Assembly: GCA_021399435.1 (NCBI GenBank)
Contig: JAJTUP010000028.1
Location: forward strand, 124,001-188,000
Reading direction: 5' to 3'
Length of the DNA stretch: 64,000 nt
Source: Diaporthe sp. PMI_573
Taxonomy: Eukaryota; Ascomycota; Sordariomycetes; Diaporthales; Diaporthaceae
Shown: positions 30,142 to 40,907 of the stretch, piece after piece
Layout: every line of letters begins with the position of its first letter
Numbering within the stretch: position 1 is the first letter of the stretch
Made by a program: the position numbers and the translations under genes
The notes under the pieces: model-generated
The model's input: the letters and a program-made list of their open reading frames with translations, nothing else
Told to the model about the DNA's origin: nothing
Database searches by the model: none

Positions 30142-32205
30142 CGCTGGATTCAAGCCCATGGATTCTTCCTCACGGAAGTCAGCCCTGATTTGCGGACGTT
30201 GCAGACCTACTGGCTTTGCTCGAAATGTGATGAACGCGGGAAGAGCTCGTTGTTCGTCGCGACGAACACCACGTCGCCAATTGAGCATCTCCGAAGGTAT
30301 ATGGCATCCGTATGAGCCCGGCATTTATTCCTTTCGGCGTCTTACTGGATATAGGTCCCATATGATCACTGAGGCGGACGGCAATGCAGACGAAGATTCG
30401 TCTCGCGCTGACATTCACCCCCCTTCGAAACGGCGCTGCCTGGAGCTTCCTACTGCGAGATCCAATGTTAATAAAGCGAAGGAGCTGACGGTCGGCTGGA
30501 TCGTCACTGCCAATCTTCCTTTCACGGCGCCGTCGAATCCGTGCTTGCGACGAATGCTCGACTTACACGATGCGTCATTGGCAAAAGAGGTGCCGTGGAG
30601 CCGGCAGTCGGTGCGTGATACCATGCGGAAATTATTCGAGGTAAAGAAGGGAGCAATATCGAGTCAATTGGAGAAGGCAGTCACAAGGATTAGCTTTAGC
30701 TTTGACATGTGGACTTCTCCAAACCGGTATGCTTTTCTTGGCCTCCACGCTCACTATCTCGACGCCTCCTATCAAGTCTAATCACGACTTCTTGCCCTGC
30801 GCCGTGTGTGGGGAGCTCATTCCGGAGATAACCAAGCAACGACAATATATGACATCTTCGGCGAGTACGGGATACGAGATCGGATTGGCGCGGGTGTCTG
30901 CGACAATGTCTCGTCTAATGACACATGCTTGGCGAGCCTCTATCGTCAACTTTCTCCTGCGATGGCCGACGAGGATATCAGAAACCATCGAACACGGTGC
31001 TTTGGGCATATTGTCAACCTTGCAGCTCGAGCGTTCCTCTGGGGGAAAGACCCTGACTCATTTGAGCGAGAAGCTTTCACCGAGGCGGCTTTCCAAGTTG
31101 AAGAGCGTGAGCTTCGACTTTGGCGGAAACGGGGAGCAGTGGGAAAGCTGCATAACATCGTCCGGTTCGTCAGGGCTTCTCCGCAACGGCGAGAGTTGAT
31201 GAAATCACTGGCGTGCAGCCAGCACGATGAAGACAATTATCAACTCTTTGAGGAGGACCGAGCTGCCATTGATCTCGAACTGATGCAGAACAATGAAACC
31301 AGATGGAATTCGACGTTTCTGATGATCCAGCGTGCCATTCGCAAACGAGAGCAGATTGACCATTTCATCACATATCTCGACACGAAGGCAGCAGAGCCCC
31401 GACAACGGGTGCCTTTCTAAGATCATCTTTCACCGCAGGACTGGCTTCTCTTGGTGGAGATACAGAGTCTACTAAAACCACTCTACGAGATTACCATGAG
31501 GTGCCAGGGTTGGGCCAAAGAAGGCCGTTACGGCGCCTTGTGGGAAGTGATGGTCGGAATGGAATATTTGCTCAACTTCTTCGAGGAGCAAAAACTGATA
31601 TTCTCGCCACCTGATGGTACTGCTGATGAGCTACGGAATACCAGAGCCTCGGAAACCACCAGTACGGCTTTTTAGTTCATATTCGCTCGTCTCATCCCTA
31701 TTTTGCTAATAGTTTCTCAGGATGTAGTACTCTACGAGTTGACCAGGGTCGCGGACGCGAGAAACACTTGCCAGAGCACACTCGAGACGAATATACTGGT
31801 GCCTTCTTGCAAACTGAGAATCTTGATGATGACCACCGACGATGCATACAAATCTCTATCAATAACTGTTGGTCAAAGCTTGATGAGTACTACAGTCTAC
31901 TTGGCCAATCGCCACTTTACCCGGCTGCCGTTATTCTTCACCCGCGCTGGAACGTGTCTTGGCTTAAGGCGAACTGGACCAGCCACGAGCAACTAGTGTG
32001 GCTACGGGACGCTAAGAACAGTGTCCGGGAATTCTTTGAACAACAGTATCCACGTAAGGAGCAGTTCGAGACAGCGAGAACCGTGATAGGAAAAGCGATG
32101 CAGCAAGATGAGCCCAGTCAATTCGACCAGTGGATGCAGAGCTACGATCGATACATGATGGAGGAAGAAGATGAGCTTGGAGTTTATATGAGGCAAGGGC
32201 CAGTC
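30142..32205 (+). pseudogene. hAT (Restless-like) transposase 1, stops but splice sites kept
   Basis: A BED zinc finger (CSKCDERGKSSLFVATNT, HLRRSH) is assembled across intron 30297-30354 (GTATAT...ATATAG). The RNase-H-like catalytic region follows in one frame: SFDMWTSPNRYAFLG, CDNVSSND, GHIVNLAARAF and NNETRWNSTFLM. A second intron (31662-31720) leads to YPAAVILHPRWNVSWLK. In-frame stops occur at 30139 (TGA), 30779 (TAA) and 31418 (TAA), two explained by CAA to TAA. The frame is lost inside what should be the C-terminal dimerisation domain (after DELGVYMRQGPV), where a GTAC-rich stretch begins. No terminal repeats found. Confidence 0.8.
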
Positions 32206-32214
32206 CGGCGTAGT

Positions 32215-32360
32215 GATGTTGTACAGTTTGTACAACCTTGTTGTACGTACGTACGTACAGGAAGAAAATGTACGTACATGTACTATGTACGTACGACTGA
32301 GCCCACTATATTCCAAATCAGGTAATTTATTGGTCATGCCGTACAAGTACGGAGCTGTAC
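32215..32360. repeat. GTAC-rich palindromic cluster
   Basis: More than a dozen GTAC tetramers in about 140 bp, including GTACGTACGTACGTAC and several TTGTACAA-like inverted pairs. It sits exactly between hAT 1 and the BED-finger fragment and may be the subterminal region of one of them. Confidence 0.7.
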
Positions 32361-32431
32361 AAAACTTTGCCGGCTTAACAACTCAGCGTTACTCTGCCAT
32401 TCTCTCCCAATTGAACGCATCGCCAAAAAAG

Positions 32432-32820
32432 ATGGCCCCTGCCAAAGCTGACGCTGCCTTCATTTGGCGACAGTTTATCGACCTCGGCCGCTCGAACCCC
32501 AAGAAAAGCAAGCGATACAGATGCCGTCACTGCCAGAAGGACTTTGCAGCGACCTCTGTTGGGAGGCCGAAAGAGCACCTCGCTGCGTGTGACAAATGGC
32601 AAGCTACGCAGCGACAAGAGCGCCAAGCTCGAGATAACGCCGGCTATCTTCCCTCATATTCTGAAGCTGTACAAAAGAAGATAACGGAGGTCGGAATTCA
32701 GCATATCTCTCAGGACGAGAGCCGCAGTTTCGCCTATGATGCCGCCGCTGCTGTAATCGCCGGCGGTCGCCCCTTCAGCCTCTTCGGAGCAATCTTAAGT
32801 ATATCTATCGAGACTTATGT
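32432..32820 (+). pseudogene. N-terminal fragment of another hAT transposase (BED finger)
   Basis: From ATG 32432 the frame reads FIWRQFIDLGRSNPKKSKRY followed by CRHCQKDF...GRPKEHLAAC, a BED zinc finger, and then the usual hAT lead-in (AVIAGGRPFSLFG). Coding sense ends near 32800, before the catalytic domain. It is a different subfamily from hAT 1. Confidence 0.65.
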
Positions 32821-33169
32821 CATCCCAATGAGAAAGCCCAGGACATTCGAATGGTACTTATTGTATGCATTCCAAAATTGCGCTGTTCAGAAGCTTCATG
32901 GTGTGTTTGACATAGGGTCTTATACTAATACCAATAGATAAGAAGAGATTTGGCCCGTGCGTAATATATACTTGACTAAGATTTGTGGGGATATTTAGTG
33001 GTTCTCACGGATGTGAAAATTATAGCAGTAGCGCCGTTGCGAATGCACTCGGTGCAACGACTCGGTGCGCCAGAAGAACCGTGAATCAATGAGACTAGGC
33101 ATTTCTCACCAGTTCCAATTCGTCATCTTGTTGAAGGGCTGGTCGTGCCTACGGGATAGTAGGAGTCGG
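32821..33169. other. Spacer before the hAT insertion
   Basis: No gene recognised; it provides the target site GGTGGTTC at its end. Confidence 0.4.
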
Positions 33170-33177
33170 GGTGGTTC

Positions 33178-34929
33178 CAGGGTAGGGAATCAATCCACGA
33201 CTTCCACGGTATTGATCAATATATTGACTTCAATCCACGTCAACGTCAATCCACGAGACCTGTTGTTATGTAATCAATCCATCCACGGTTGGGGGCTCGT
33301 GGATTGAGATGTGGATTGACGTGGACGCTAGTCAGGGGTATGGGCGCCTTGATATATTTCGTTAATACTTGCTATGTATCTCTGCGCAAACACTAACAGA
33401 TCTAATCAGGCAATACCTCTGACGCGTTCTGACACGTCGTGACGCGTTATAACGCCTGAACCCAAAATGTCTCCTCATTTGCTTGATTCATACGGTCGGT
33501 GAACCTTCAATCTCGAGATAGCGGACTTTCCTTTTGACCCTAAACTACCGACCAACAACGACGGGCATGCTGAGGTCCCTCGGCCTAGTCTGGATCCGGA
33601 CCCCGAAGTCCGCCAGCCTTCTACTGCAACAAGACTCATTTGCAGCTTCTGGCGATCCTGAAGGTGGAAAGCAACGGCCAGTTGACGTTGTCCTTGACAA
33701 CGATACTAGATGGTTATCCCAATACTACATGATAAAACGAATGCTTCGATTGCAGCCCTTCTACGAAGAATTCACCGCCAAAGCCAAGAGGCTATTCCGA
33801 GACGCTCGGAAAGGTGAGGGAGGACAGAGGCTTCCTCCCTGCCTCGAGGAGTCGAGCTTCATCAACGAGAGCGATTGGGCGGTGCTGAGGACGTTTGATG
33901 AGATCCTCTCCGATTTCCACGTCGTTGTGCAAGTACTTCAGGGAACGGACAGTCGCGATACCGATCGTCTGGAGTTAGAGAAACGTTTGGCTCTATGACT
34001 GGTGTGCTGGAGGCGTTCGAATTCCTACTTGGAAGGCTCGAGGATGCAAAATCGCATATTGAGAGGCATCCTGAGCCGGAGCAATTCAGTGTTAATATCA
34101 ACCTTGGCTGGAAGAAGCTTGATAAATAATACAATACTTTGAGGGACTCACCAGCATACTACGCCGCCGCCGCCTTGCACCCTAGCCTGCGATGGGACTA
34201 TTTCGACGAGGTTTCGGGTCAACAGCATCCAGGTTGGGTCGATGAAGCGAAGGATATCGTGCAACGTCTTTGGGAGACGGAATACAAGATCACAGTCACG
34301 TCTCCTGAAGGTCCGGTTGTGAAGAGGCGAAAGACGACCTTGTCCTCCTTTGATCGGTATCGTAATCGATACCGTCAATATCCGCTGGCAGGCCAGTGTG
34401 TCTGGGAGCGACAAGGACGTCGCAGACCCTGTTGAGTATTGGATCCTCAAGAGGTTTAAGTACCCGAGACTATCTCGAATAGCTCTTGACGTCATGACAG
34501 TGCCGGCCATGAGCTCGGAGTGCGAGAGACTGTTCTCTGCCACCGGGTTGATGGTCACGCCCCTCCGAAACCGCTTAGACGCTGGGACGATTGGACTAAT
34601 CCAAACGCTGCGATCTTGGTTACGCGCAGGCATTATCGAAGATGTCGATAGCATACTGCTTGACGATACAGCGTTGGAGGAGGCTGTTGAACGGGCTTGT
34701 TTGGAGGAGCAGCAGGAGTGAGGCAATCGAGATTTCGGCGATAGGATCCCGAATTGCCCGATTAGGAAATCCGAGTTAATGTGACAGGGGTCTTCCACGG
34801 GTTCAATATTATGGACATCAATCCACAGATAGCCTCGTGGACATCAATCCACGAGCACCCTGCTGAGTAAGCCGTCAATTCAATCCACAAAGTCGGATAT
34901 TGACGTGGATGGATTGATTCCCTACCCTG
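33178..34929 (+). mobile_element. hAT element 3 (1752 bp) with perfect 8-bp target duplication
   Basis: Terminal repeats CAGGGTAGGGAATCAATCCA (33178) and its inverse (to 34929) are flanked by GGTGGTTC at 33170-33177 and again at 34930-34937. Both ends carry many copies of CAATCCAC in both orientations, as expected of transposase-binding subterminal repeats. The interior has an internally deleted transposase. A second copy of the left end is at 63761-64000. Confidence 0.93.
33640..34721 (+). pseudogene. hAT transposase remnant inside element 3
   Basis: Catalytic-region residues (VLDNDTRWLSQYYMIKRMLR and the helices after it) run to TGA 33996. A frame change leads to FEFLLGRLEDAKSHIE and a TAA, then SPAYYAAAALHPSLRWDYF, and another change leads to the dimerisation domain (YWILKRFKYPRLSRIALDVM, PAMSSECERLFSATG) ending at TGA 34719. 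The whole N-terminal half, including the BED finger, is deleted. It cannot make a transposase but keeps both ends, so it could be moved by an active relative. Confidence 0.8.
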
Positions 34930-34937
34930 GGTGGTTC

Positions 34938-35386
34938 AATCGGGTCTCAAAATCATGTTCCAGATTTCGTTTTGCATCTTTCTCGAATGAAATTCCACTT
35001 AGAAACAAAACTTGCCGCATTTCCTAGGTTTCGAATGTGAGTATGAAGATGGTCTTAATTTGACTTTAATTGGAAACTGGATTTAAGCCTTTTGCACATT
35101 AATTTGAATATGGCAAGACTGTGACAGAACAAACTTAGCGTTCCTTTTTGAAAATATCAATGGCGACCTCATAGTTGCTTGCGGCATTTAAGCTTTTGAT
35201 TTTTGTAAACTACAATCATGGAACTAGGTTCGTACATCCTTAATCCAGCATTAAACATCACAATTCTGCATGGAATGCTATATAAACGGTGCTACGACCT
35301 GATCGTTTCTCGTTGCAAATGTTTTGGCGGTATTAATGAATAATTTCTAGCGAGAATCTTACCAAACATCCTGACTTACCATCAAA
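34938..35386. other. Upstream region of the small gene at 35387
   Basis: AT-rich, no frame; a TATATAAA at about 35278 lies roughly 110 bp before the ATG. Confidence 0.4.
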
Positions 35387-35780
35387 ATGTCGCCTCTACG
35401 GAATGAGCAAGCTGAACTCTTGGCGCGACAAGTCCTTCGATTCAACCAACATTGCAAGGTGTCCAAACAAGTGCTTGAGTCCGCGGAACTGTGGTGGCAT
35501 CCAGATTGGTTGGCCTGGCAGAAGTTTACCAACGAGGATGTATACCCTCTAGAGGCTTGGACCAAACCAGGGAAGGTGGAAGAGGTTGCACGTCGACTAC
35601 ACGCTCTTTGGATTGAAGAACTCGAGGCTGGAAGTAAGTCTGTCCGCGCATCAACATGACCGATCAGTAGCTCACACAATTTTAGTGAATCCTGTGCAAG
35701 GTCCGAGTACTAAAGAAAAACAAGGGCGGAAACCGCAGACAAGCCTCATGCACTATGATGGGCCTCATAATTACAAGTAA
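35387..35780 (+). CDS. Small two-exon protein, 113 aa, unknown
   Basis: ATG 35387; exon 1 to 35633, intron 35634-35685 (GTAAGT...TTTTAG), exon 2 35686-35780. The product is helical and charged (LLARQVLRFNQHCKVSKQVL, then EEVARRLHALWIEELEAG), with a polar tail. No signal peptide or known domain. The consensus splice sites and preserved frame make it a credible gene. Confidence 0.6.
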
Positions 35781-35884
35781 TGAAAAATGTCCTACGGTAA
35801 AACTTTTGAAGAATTTGAACTGATCAAGGTAAACAGCCTGCGGCGAACCAAGACATCACCACATTTACCACATATCGAGAGCGA

Positions 35885-35940
35885 TCAAGAGGATGAAGCG
35901 TGAAGAGTATGAAGCGTGAAGAGGATGAAGCGTGATGAAA
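35885..35940. repeat. Short tandem repeat, about 3 x 16 bp
   Basis: Units of the form AGAGKATGAAGCGTGA at 35889-35935. Confidence 0.6.
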
Positions 35941-36329
35941 GTGTGCGCAGGAACGTTTTATAGGGCTCAGTTGGAACCACTTAGTTTTTTTGACAGGTAA
36001 TTTGACAAAATGATTGAAAATGGGATGTTGATCTACATACGTCAAGAGTTTAATGTATTTTACTGCGCCTCCGAAAACGCAACAGACATTGCTATTGAAG
36101 CCCTCGCCGTCATTTATGACACTATTCCCTGTACCCTGGCCTAACCAGCATACATGGGCAACCTGTATAACATGTTAAGAAATCCCTTAACATGTTAAAC
36201 ACAACAAGATAAGAAAAAATACAGATTACAGGATAACAGGATAAGATAACAGGATCTAGCCTATGATACTGTTAGTCACACCCAATTAACGTCTTCCTGA
36301 AACTCCTGCTTCGGGCTCGGTGCCTGCAA
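35941..36329. other. Spacer, nothing supported
   Basis: AT-rich, with short repeated motifs (ACATGTTAA, GGATAACAGGATAA) and no gene. Confidence 0.4.
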
Positions 36330-36929
36330 ACATTACACCAGTGTGTCCCAGTCCAAAGACAGTCTGGCACGCCAAAAGAGCCGCTCCTCGGTGGCCAAGG
36401 CCACAGGGTCTCAAGGGACTACCAGCACCAGGGAGATTAAAAAGAATCGACCCACGGTGGCCACACGGAAGGTCTCCAAAGAAACTTCGATTTAGTCAGT
36501 CACGACTCTATTATGGCGAGAAACTATACGTTGGCAACCCCATTGGTATCTCGAGACGTTCGGGCTGCTTTGAGCGATTATAACCCACTGAAACACTCAG
36601 CCACAACTCAACGAATACTATTTAGGAGGGTTAGCAAAGCATACGACGAGAAATACTGGCAACTAGAAAATGCCCTCAGAGAAAATCAGAGGCTAAGGAA
36701 TCAATTGGAAGCCACAGTACCGACGAAGAGGAGGAAGGTCGAAACAAGCCCCAACTCGAGGTTCGTGGGAATTCAGGCAATTCGGAGGGCGCAAATCGAA
36801 GCCGGGGCAATTGAGGCTGAGTCAGCAGACGAAGAAGGGTCTGAAGACTTGGTCCAGCTGGCTACGGAGTTCAATAGCCTTCCGTGGTGTTATCCACGAT
36901 GCTTCAGAGAACCCCAAAACTTGTTTTGA
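36330..36929 (+). pseudogene. Possible C-terminal remnant of a pogo/Fot transposase
   Basis: The frame 36513-36929 reads a helical segment (YDEKYWQLENALRENQRLRN) followed by PTKRRKVETSPNSRF and IQAIRRAQIEAGAIEAES, then an acidic tail. This helix plus KR-K-SPN-F plus acidic end is the usual C-terminus of Fot-type transposases. The upstream part (36340-36490) is Ser/Thr/Lys-rich in another frame. No catalytic region is present. Confidence 0.5.
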
Positions 36930-36971
36930 TGGTGTTTTAGGCCTGATTTCCCTATCTGACCTGTTTTTTGG

Positions 36972-37190
36972 ATGATTGAAGCTATTATTGACCCCAACGA
37001 CACCGTCGCTATAAAGAGAGCGCGGAACACCCTCGCCGCTCGCAAGTCTCGTGAGCGAAAGGCTATCAAGTTCGAGGAGCTGGAGGGAAATATCCGCAAG
37101 CTGGACACCTGGCCAAGCTGACTGAAGGCGTTAATCGCACGATACACCATCTTACACAGCCAAAACACTCGATATTTACCCATACATTTC
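36972..37190 (+). pseudogene. bZIP (Gcn4/CPC1-type) DNA-binding domain fragment, frameshifted zipper
   Basis: From ATG 36972 the frame reads DPNDTVAIKRARNTLAARKS then RERKAIKFEELE, which matches the basic region of the Gcn4/CPC1 family (N-x-x-A-A-x-x-S-R). The frame meets TGA at 37119, but a one-base shift at about 37107 continues the heptads (LAKLTEGVNRTIHHL). Only the last part of such a regulator is here; the activation domain is missing. The usual CPC1 gene controls amino-acid starvation response; this copy is not functional as it stands. Confidence 0.65.
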
Positions 37191-37370
37191 TCAACAAGTA
37201 GTGGGTGTATTCATAAGCCGTCAGCCGAATAGGAAGAGAATTGACTCTTTCACGTTCCTACGCTCTATTTAAACTGACTACAAAGTTGATTGAACAGAAA
37301 CCCTCGTCTCGCTTTCTCTATCATTTCCAAACCCAAGCCAGCGCTAGATAGTCATTAGTATGGGTTCCAT

Positions 37371-37956
37371 TTATCGGCCTGTGAGACTTACGAATCGCAT
37401 TGCCTCGTCTACCTCTTCCGCTGTAACATTTCGTTTAAGAAACTCAAGGTTGCTGGCAATGGACAGGTAGGTAACCAAACCGTCGTTCGCAGAGGAGACT
37501 TTTTAATCTCAGCCGTTTGTTCCGTCGTCATTTGAAAGCATACGTACTGGTATAACAACCTCTGTGGTTTTCCTTGAATCCAATCAAAATTTCCTCATGG
37601 CTCCGTATCACCGCCGCAAAGTTGTTTTCCTGTAGGAATCGTGTTGTCCCACCTAGGTCGAATCGTCTCCCATAGTCTCCTCTCTGGCTCGTGAGGGGGC
37701 CCTCATCTTGAGTTGGATCGTTCCAGAGAATTTGCGTCAAAACGTCAGTGGTGCTGCGTGGCGGCTCGTGATCCCTAGTTATTTCCTGAATCTGATGTAT
37801 TGAGACCGGCTCTGGCCCGGCAACGATTTGGTCAGGGCTCTGACGGCCCGCCTGGGCCTGGCCAGCATGCTGACCCTGCTCGCAGTTTCCTGCTCGGCTT
37901 TGGTCTGTATGGGAGTAGGAAGGGAGGGTTTGACCAAGCTTTACGACGAGGCGCAC
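37371..37956 (-). pseudogene. Ser/Thr protein phosphatase (PPP family) fragment plus 3' exon
   Basis: The reverse frame 37956-37528 contains SIHQIQEITRDHEPP, ILWNDPTQDEGP and NNFAAVIRSHEEILIGF, matching the DxxWSDP and RxHE metal-binding region of PPP phosphatases. A GTACGT donor near 37546 could lead to a second coding-like stretch (ASNLEFLKRNVTAEEVDEAM), ending at TAA 37373-37371. The N-terminal catalytic motifs (GDxHG, GDxVDRG, GNHE) are absent, so it is a remnant. Confidence 0.5.
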
Positions 37957-38263
37957 AGCCGCGCTAGTGGCCAGCGCATCCTGGTAGTGCTCCGTAAAGA
38001 GGTGTAGTTAGTAGAGGTCATCAACAGTACAGTTGGTTTGCACAGGCCAAATAATATATAATTGAAAGCGGAAGGCGACCTACTATATAACCACATGGTT
38101 ACCAGATTTCTCTCTTCTGCTATAGTGAAGTATTATCAGGACTTTGAGAGGTAAATGTCTTGACAAGGCTACTGTAGCATAATCAAAATGTTGACCAGGG
38201 TGTATCTAACAGTATCATAATAATAGTCCAAAAGATGAATCTCACCTATTCTCTTAACAACAG

Positions 38264-38362
38264 CAGGCCGACATCAGAGAAGTCTTCTCACCCTTTACAC
38301 TCGTCGAGAGCATCAAGGACAATCCAGACCTCGCCGGCCTCGCATATCCGAGAGGAGTATGA
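38264..38362 (+). pseudogene. Possible terminal exon of an unknown gene
   Basis: After a plausible acceptor (TTAACAACAG) the frame reads QADIREVFSPFTLVESIKDN and ends TGA. Too short to place. Confidence 0.25.
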
Positions 38363-38837
38363 TCTCTGGCTGAGTGGTCACCCTTTTGGTTGCAACGATT
38401 TTGACTAATAAGTAAGGAAGAAAACAAAGTGGACGACACGAAAACTTTGGGAATGGGAGTCCGATGAAGTGGCAGATATACAGAAAAGATCTATCTATTT
38501 ATATGAGTGACCCTAGTCGCTCAAAAAAGCCCCAAGCCAGTATAAAAAGACATTTTGGATGTCCTCAAACCATTCCCTATGTGCATATAGAAATCTGCAA
38601 CTTTGGTAATTTTAATGAATTGGCTCCACCCATTATGGTTAGTCTACATTTGACTGTCAACAACGCCACCTTAGGCACCTAAGAAGGAACCTGCGGCCAT
38701 AAGCGCGACATTCTGCAAAAAAGGGGTCCGTATAGTAAATCATCTTTTTCAAGGGCGTGGAAGACCCAAGGTAGACCCTCCAGTAGTACATTGTGCTGTG
38801 AGGGTGGAAAAACTTGAACTACACATAGAAGTCAGAT
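38363..38837. other. Spacer, nothing supported
   Basis: No gene, repeat or motif recognised. Confidence 0.4.
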
Positions 38838-39080
38838 CTAGAAGCGGCTGTCATGGAATTGCGGATGGCTTACGACTTTCAAAGCATAAACTCGGGATTG
38901 GATCTTCACCTCAAACACGTAGCCATCGGTTTCCGACATCCCCGTTCGGTCCCCATCCAGTCTCCTCACCCACTCTATTTCAGCATGCTGGTATTTGAAA
39001 GCGCGCAGCTTCGGTCCGGGGCAACGAGAAGGTGGTACGATTGTTTTGGCCTGCGAATGCCGAATCTTGGTTTCAGACAT
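38838..39080 (-). pseudogene. N-terminal fragment of a fungal kinase-like / FTA2-like protein
   Basis: ATG 39080-39078. CPGPKLRAFKYQHAEIEWVR is followed by RLDG..., GYVFEVKIQSRVYALKVV, the glycine-loop and VAIK-like lysine region of the fungal kinase-like group that includes proteins annotated FTA2. Coding sense ends after ALKV; no further kinase motifs follow downstream. Confidence 0.45.
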
Positions 39081-39819
39081 GATAAAGCTTGCGACAGTTG
39101 TTCAATTGCTAATGACTGTTTGGACACTTGATATATACAGGGTCTGAATTATATGTGGACCTGTCGCTCCGAGCGCGCACCATTTCCCTGCGGGGAAATG
39201 AGAAGGGGGGTGTGTGCTCGGCACCCCGGTCAGCACAGCGAGATAAGCGGCACCCACCTGATGCTTAGAAGCTGCCGTATTGGTCGAGAGATGGGGAGAC
39301 CAGATGGGTGTGTACAGTGCAAAAAAGTAAAAAAAAAACGTCAAAATTTGAAAAATACATCTTGGCGAGCGAGCCACGAGATCTTGTTTTATCGCCCTGG
39401 ATTTTGGCGTTTTATACGGTAATTTGGCCCGCAATCTCATTCTGTTTACCCGGTCGGATGCCTAAGGATGTGTACAGCCGTGCTGATTCCGTTCCATTCT
39501 ACAGAACCTACCCTTACACGGTCGCAAACTCAGCTTAGCCGCGATACAACTGACCATTTTCATATTCTCGTCGTCGACATCAAGTCTAGCCAGTCGAAGT
39601 GGAGGAATCCGATCCGGAATCTGGAGTGGTCATCCAGCTACGGGCGTCCATCACCTGCTCCATCTCGACCTAGCAGACAGCAAACAAAAGAGAATTTAAA
39701 GATGTGAGAGAAAGTGTGACTCCAGCTACGCAGTTTCACTACGTCCAACAGGCAATGAGAACAAATAGCAGTTCGAGAGACCGACGATTGTCAACAGCGA
39801 GGCGACCTTGTCCGATTGA
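39081..39819. other. Spacer, no gene supported
   Basis: Short frames only. A run of A (about 39330) and a GC-richer patch (39150-39260) are the only notable features. Confidence 0.4.
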
Positions 39820-40229
39820 ATCACGGCGTTGCCCTCTTTCCTCTCGAATAGTTGGAGCGAGCTTGTCAACCATCCAGCAGCCGACCTGTTCAGGCAAGCC
39901 GCTTACGACGAGCTGCGCACCCAAATACGGATGGGGGCGTGGCGGGTAATAGAAAGGAGCTTGGCTCTCGGCAGACCGCTCCCTTTTCGGTGGGTTTTCG
40001 CATACAAATGGGACCAAGACGGATATTTGGAGCGTGGCAAAGCACGCCTCTGCGTGCGCGGAGATCAGCAGCCAGTCAATACGCTGCAAAGTACATATGC
40101 CGCCACGCTCGCCGCAAGATCGTTCCGTGTAGCCATGGCGTTGGCTGCTCGATTCGATCTCGAGATTCAACAGTTTGATGTGGTCAACGCGTTCCTTAAC
40201 GCTATGCTCAACGGAAACCCAGTATACTG
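39820..40229 (+). pseudogene. Ty1/copia reverse transcriptase fragment
   Basis: The frame reads LFRQAAYDELRTQIRMGAWR, then PLPFRWVFAYKWDQDGYLER, GKARLCVRGDQQ and IQQFDVVNAFLNAMLNGNPV, the first half of the copia RT (with the FDVxxAFL Asp). It stops where the fold-back element begins at 40230. Confidence 0.8.
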
Positions 40230-40338
40230 CAGACTTGTCAACAAATAAATTCAAATCGAATTTAGCTTGTTGGATTTGATTTGGATTCAGAAAGACTCGA
40301 TCTGAATTTGATTTGAGTTGATTTGGGCACATTTGGAT

Positions 40339-40878
40339 TTATTTGGATATCTGAATAGCCCCGCTTTTTCCCCAGGATGAGATGCATCGCGCTGCTCCAA
40401 CGATATCTGCTTGCAGCCGTCTTCTGAGAGGCGTGACCATCTGCCCTGCAAGGCTGAATATCCGTTCTGGCTCAGAAGACATCGCGGGAATTGAAAACAG
40501 GTCAGTTGCCATTCGTGACAAGCGCGGATACTGTCGTCGCCGAAGAAGCCAATACTGGATCGGATTATCCACCAGGCAATCGCCAGGGTCAGAAGTGGAC
40601 AACCACTCGGCGTACTCATCTCGTGTAGGTGGAGCTGAAGGCGCACACTGAGTGCTGAGCTTCCTAACTGACGCCATAAAATCGTCCAGGTCTGTTGTTT
40701 TTCTCGCAGCAGTCGGTTGTTCCGGTATCGTATCCTGCTCGACGGGGGATTTTCGATACTCTTCCCACAGCTCTCGTACGGCTGCCTTTCCCCTCTCTAA
40801 CCAATCGGGGTGATCGGCCCATTGAGACTCGACAGTGGGCCAACGAAAAGCAGGATGGAGCAGCGCGATGCATCTCAT
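40339..40878 (-). pseudogene. hAT transposase C-terminus (dimerisation domain)
   Basis: The reverse frame begins at the arm (MRCIALLHPAFRWPTVESQW) and shows YWLLRRRQYPRLSRMATDLF and IPAMSSEPERIFSLAGQMVT, the hATC domain, before ending in the other arm. It aligns with the end of the transposase in element 3 (LHPSLRW, PAMSSECERLFS). The catalytic half is missing. Confidence 0.75.
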
Positions 40879-40907
40879 CCTGGGAAAAAAGCGGGGCTAT
40901 TCAGATA

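Noticed and set aside
36170..36260. Possible origin or ARS-like AT-rich repeats
   Set aside because: Only loose repeats of short AT-rich words; no defined consensus to support the call.
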